Below, one piece after another: positions 61,816-64,000 of a DNA stretch of 64,000 nucleotides. The stretch comes from Caproiciproducens sp. NJN-50 (GTDB taxonomy: Bacteria > Bacillota > Clostridia > Oscillospirales > Acutalibacteraceae). The stretch covers positions 496,001 to 560,000 of the forward strand of contig NZ_CP035283.1 in assembly GCF_004103755.1 (NCBI RefSeq), written 5' to 3'. The notes beneath the pieces are model-generated. The model worked only from the letters and a program-made list of their open reading frames with translations, ran no database searches and was not told the DNA's origin. The translations under genes were made by a program, and so were the position numbers. Position 1 is the first letter of the stretch; every line of letters begins with the position of its first letter.

Positions 61816-63143
61816 AGCACCGGACTTTTCATTACCGGTCTCTGGAGGAACTGCGGCAAACCTGCGAAGCACTGGACCTTTCCCTTCCTTTTTGCGAGGA
61901 TTTGTCCGTTTTGAAATCGCCGTGCCGCTTTGGAAATGTCGTTTTGCCCAACCGCCTTGGAATCGCCCCCATGGAAGGGGCGGATTCCGATCCAGACGGA
62001 GCGCCGACCGGATTGACGTACCGGCGGTACCGCCGGGAAGCGGAAGGCGGCGCCGCCCTGATCTGGATGGAGGCGGTGGCCGTTGTGCCGGAGGGCCGGT
62101 CCAGCCCGAAGCAGCTGATGCTGACCCCGAAGACGCTGAGCTCGTTTCAGCGTCTGGTGGAACAGATCAGGGAAGCCGGGATGAAACGGAACGGCTATGC
62201 GCCTTATCTGGTCATGCAGGCGAACCACAGCGGCCGGTACGCCAAGCCCAACGGCGCCCCTCAGCCGATGATCGCCTACCACCATCCCGTTTATGAAAGA
62301 CAAAAAAAGCTGGACGACGGCTGCATCGTTTCGGACGATTATCTCCGCTCGCTGGAGGAGAAATTCGGGGAAGCGGCCTTCCTCTGCAAACAGGCGGGCT
62401 TCGATGCGATGGATGTCAAATCCTGCCACGGATACCTGTTTGCCGAACTCGCTTCCGCATACGTCAGAAAAGGAGCTTACGGAGGACCGTTTGAGAACCG
62501 GTTCCGCCTGCTGTTCCATTCTGTCCGGAACGCGAAGCAGGCGGAGGATCAAGGCTTTCTGATCACGTCGCGGGTCGGGATTTACGACGGTTTCGCGTAT
62601 CCTTACGGATTCGGGATGGCCGGAGACGGCAGCCTTTCCCCGGATTACCGGGAAGCGGTGAAACTGGTTGGCGTGCTTTCCGGAGAGCTTGGCCTTCCCA
62701 TGGTCAACATCACGATGGGAAACCCTTACCAGAACACACATGTCACGCGTCCGTATGACCGTGGCAAATACATCCCCGCGGAGCATCCGCTGGAAGGGAT
62801 CGCACGCATGATCGGAGGGACGGCCGAAATCAAGAAAGCGTATCCTTCTCTTGCGGTGGCGGCGTCCGCGCCGTCCTACCTGAGGCAATACGCGGCGGAA
62901 TATTCCGCGGGCGCCGTTGCGGAAAACCGGTGCGACCTGATGTGTTTCGGAAGGATGGCCTTTGCAAACCCGGGCTTTCCCAACCAGATCCTGAAGGAGG
63001 GGCGGCTGGACGCGAAAAAAGTGTGCGTCACCTGCGGGAAATGCGGAGATCTGATCCGCGCGGGCCTGCCCGCCGGGTGCGTGGTCCGGGATCCTTCCGA
63101 GTACCTGAAATACTATTTACGATATCAAACGGAGGCAAAATAA
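61812..63143 (+). CDS. Old-yellow-enzyme-family reductase with Fe-S cysteines
   Basis: A 443-aa FMN TIM-barrel enzyme. LPNRLGIAPMEGADSDPDGA opens the barrel, with LVMQANHSGRYAKPNG, GFDAMDVKSCHGYLFAELAS, and VAASAPSYLRQY and NRCDLMCFGRMAFANPGFP for the FMN phosphate site. CVTCGKCGDLIRAGLPAGC (C-x2-C-x2-C-x11-C) resembles the [4Fe-4S] motif of 2,4-dienoyl-CoA-reductase/BaiCD-type members. It lacks their C-terminal FAD/NADH domain, so electrons may come from the neighbouring flavoprotein. Likely reduces an activated C=C bond. Confidence 0.82.
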   Translation: MKHRTFHYRSLEELRQTCEALDLSLPFCEDLSVLKSPCRFGNVVLPNRLGIAPMEGADSDPDGAPTGLTYRRYRREAEGGAALIWMEAVAVVPEGRSSPKQLMLTPKTLSSFQRLVEQIREAGMKRNGYAPYLVMQANHSGRYAKPNGAPQPMIAYHHPVYERQKKLDDGCIVSDDYLRSLEEKFGEAAFLCKQAGFDAMDVKSCHGYLFAELASAYVRKGAYGGPFENRFRLLFHSVRNAKQAEDQGFLITSRVGIYDGFAYPYGFGMAGDGSLSPDYREAVKLVGVLSGELGLPMVNITMGNPYQNTHVTRPYDRGKYIPAEHPLEGIARMIGGTAEIKKAYPSLAVAASAPSYLRQYAAEYSAGAVAENRCDLMCFGRMAFANPGFPNQILKEGRLDAKKVCVTCGKCGDLIRAGLPAGCVVRDPSEYLKYYLRYQTEAK

Positions 63144-63146
63144 AGT

Positions 63147-63926
63147 ATGGAAATCAATAAAAAAGTCGCCATCGTCACCGGCGCGAGAAGGGGAATCGGG
63201 CTTGGAATCTCCAAGGCGCTCGGCCGTGCCGGCTACCATATCGTGATGGTGGCGCTTTCTCCGGACGCTTCGGAAGCCCTGGAATCCGTGAAGAAGGAGG
63301 GGGGTTCCTGCGAGTATGTCAGCTGCGACGTGTCGGATGAAGAGGCGAGGATCCGACTGATCCGCCGGGTGAGCGAGCAGTACGGCAGGATCGACGTTCT
63401 GGTCAATAACGCGGGCGTCGCCCCGGAAGTGCGGATGGACGTTCTGGAGACCACGACGGAAAGCTACGACCGCCTGATGAAGATCAACGCCCGCTCGGCT
63501 TTCTTTATGTGCCAGCACGCGGCAAACGCGATGATCAGCTTTTTGCAAAAGGGCGGCCTGAAGGACTATTCGCCGCGCATTGTCAACACCTCTTCCGTAT
63601 CGGCCTACACCTCTTCCACGTCCAGGGGAGAATACTGCGTCTCCAAAGCGGCGATCTCCATGGTGACGAAGCTGTTTGCCGACCGCCTGGCCGAGTACTC
63701 CATCCCCGTGTTTGAGGTGCGGCCGGGCATTATCCTGACGGATATGACAAAATGCGTTCAGGATAAATACCGGAGCATGATCGAAGGCGGCCTGACGCCG
63801 ATCAAACGGTTCGGCACCCCGCGGGATGTGGCCAACTGCGTCCTTGCGGCCTGCAGCGGGCTGCTGGATTTTTCCACCGGCCAGGTCTTGAATGCGGACG
63901 GCGGATTTCACATCAGAAGGCTGTAA
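63147..63926 (+). CDS. Short-chain dehydrogenase/reductase
   Basis: A 259-aa classical SDR. Cofactor motif VTGARRGIGLGIS (TGxxxGIG), NNAG at about 90, and catalytic Ser/Tyr/Lys in NTSSVSAYTS...YCVSKAA. Closing residues TGQVLNADGGFHI are typical. The Arg residues after the glycine motif hint at NADP. Begins 3 bases after the reductase gene. It probably interconverts a ring ketone and alcohol in this pathway. Confidence 0.87.
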   Translation: MEINKKVAIVTGARRGIGLGISKALGRAGYHIVMVALSPDASEALESVKKEGGSCEYVSCDVSDEEARIRLIRRVSEQYGRIDVLVNNAGVAPEVRMDVLETTTESYDRLMKINARSAFFMCQHAANAMISFLQKGGLKDYSPRIVNTSSVSAYTSSTSRGEYCVSKAAISMVTKLFADRLAEYSIPVFEVRPGIILTDMTKCVQDKYRSMIEGGLTPIKRFGTPRDVANCVLAACSGLLDFSTGQVLNADGGFHIRRL

Positions 63927-63961
63927 AAGCGATGAAAATACAGCCGGAACAGGAGAAGAGA

Positions 63962-64000
63962 ATGAACTGCTTTGGGATCAATCTTTGGAATTGGGTGAAC
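63962..64000 (+). CDS. Start of a further operon gene, cut by the window end
   Basis: Only 13 codons (MNCFGINLWNWVN) are visible. AGGAG lies 6 bases before the ATG; an in-frame ATG at 63932 is possible. The opening resembles TIM-barrel sugar-phosphate isomerase/epimerase proteins, a fold that includes 3-dehydroshikimate dehydratases, but this is too short to decide. Confidence 0.5.
   Translation, partial: MNCFGINLWNWVN

Noticed and set aside
59830..61872. 680-codon open frame antisense to the flavoprotein gene
   Set aside because: The plus-strand gene has clear FAD motifs and tight operon spacing; the antisense frame has no motif or ribosome binding site.
1..64000. CRISPR array, rRNA, prophage or toxin-antitoxin locus
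   Set aside because: I saw no regularly spaced repeats, rRNA sequence, phage structural genes or recognisable toxin-antitoxin pair.

Overview
The window looks like chromosomal DNA of a fermentative, anaerobic, Gram-positive bacterium of the Bacillota, most likely a Clostridia/Oscillospiraceae-type organism. This is an inference from GGAGG-type ribosome binding sites, lipoprotein binding proteins with Ser/Ala-rich linkers, an intermediate to high GC content, Acr3/ArsA/ArsD arsenic genes, a Tn1549-like conjugation relic and a complete citrate-lyase set. No rRNA, intact tRNA or CRISPR array was seen. Almost every gene is catabolic, and the window reads as a row of carbohydrate-acid uptake and degradation cassettes, each with its own regulator.

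Layout. (1) 66-3240, minus strand: a cadC-like ArsR regulator, a small HMA metallochaperone and a Zn/Cd-type P1B ATPase, with a clear promoter/operator and a terminator. (2) 3544-13716: a PrpR_N-type regulator with a dead AAA+ domain, divergent from an UxuA-like dehydratase, a tripartite tricarboxylate transporter (TTT; tctCBA) and rhaB-rhaA-rhaD-rhaM. (3) 14078-21710: two overlapping LysR genes divergent from a second tctCBA, followed by a metallo-beta-lactamase-fold hydrolase and a glucarate dehydratase. (4) 22115-33690: a response regulator/histidine kinase pair, a third tctCBA, then citD-citE-citF-citC-citXG, which together form a citrate uptake and cleavage module. (5) 33885-45674: a minus-strand hexuronate operon (uxaB, uxaA, TRAP dctPQM, an MFS permease, uxaC, an esterase and a zinc dehydrogenase) divergent from a GntR/FadR-type regulator, with matching palindromes at both promoters.

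(6) About 45735-54600 is an accessory island. It holds an IS200-like left end without tnpA, the ars operon (arsR, a broken DUF2703 gene, acr3, arsD, arsA, arsC), an IS1182-family element with intact ends but a broken transposase, and remnants of an integrative conjugative element (VirB6/TrbL, PrgI and VirB4 fragments) ending near a tRNA-like relic. (7) 54694-64000: a LacI regulator with tandem operators heads an operon of a shikimate-dehydrogenase-family enzyme, a TRAP transporter, a large FAD flavoprotein, an Fe-S old-yellow-enzyme reductase and an SDR, and continues off the window. This last cluster is the best candidate for an undescribed system. I read it as uptake and redox conversion of a cyclic, possibly hydroaromatic, carboxylate.

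Genes within each cassette are tightly packed, often overlapping by 4-20 bases, and several use TTG or GTG starts fixed by a good ribosome binding site. Start corrections are given in the entries.
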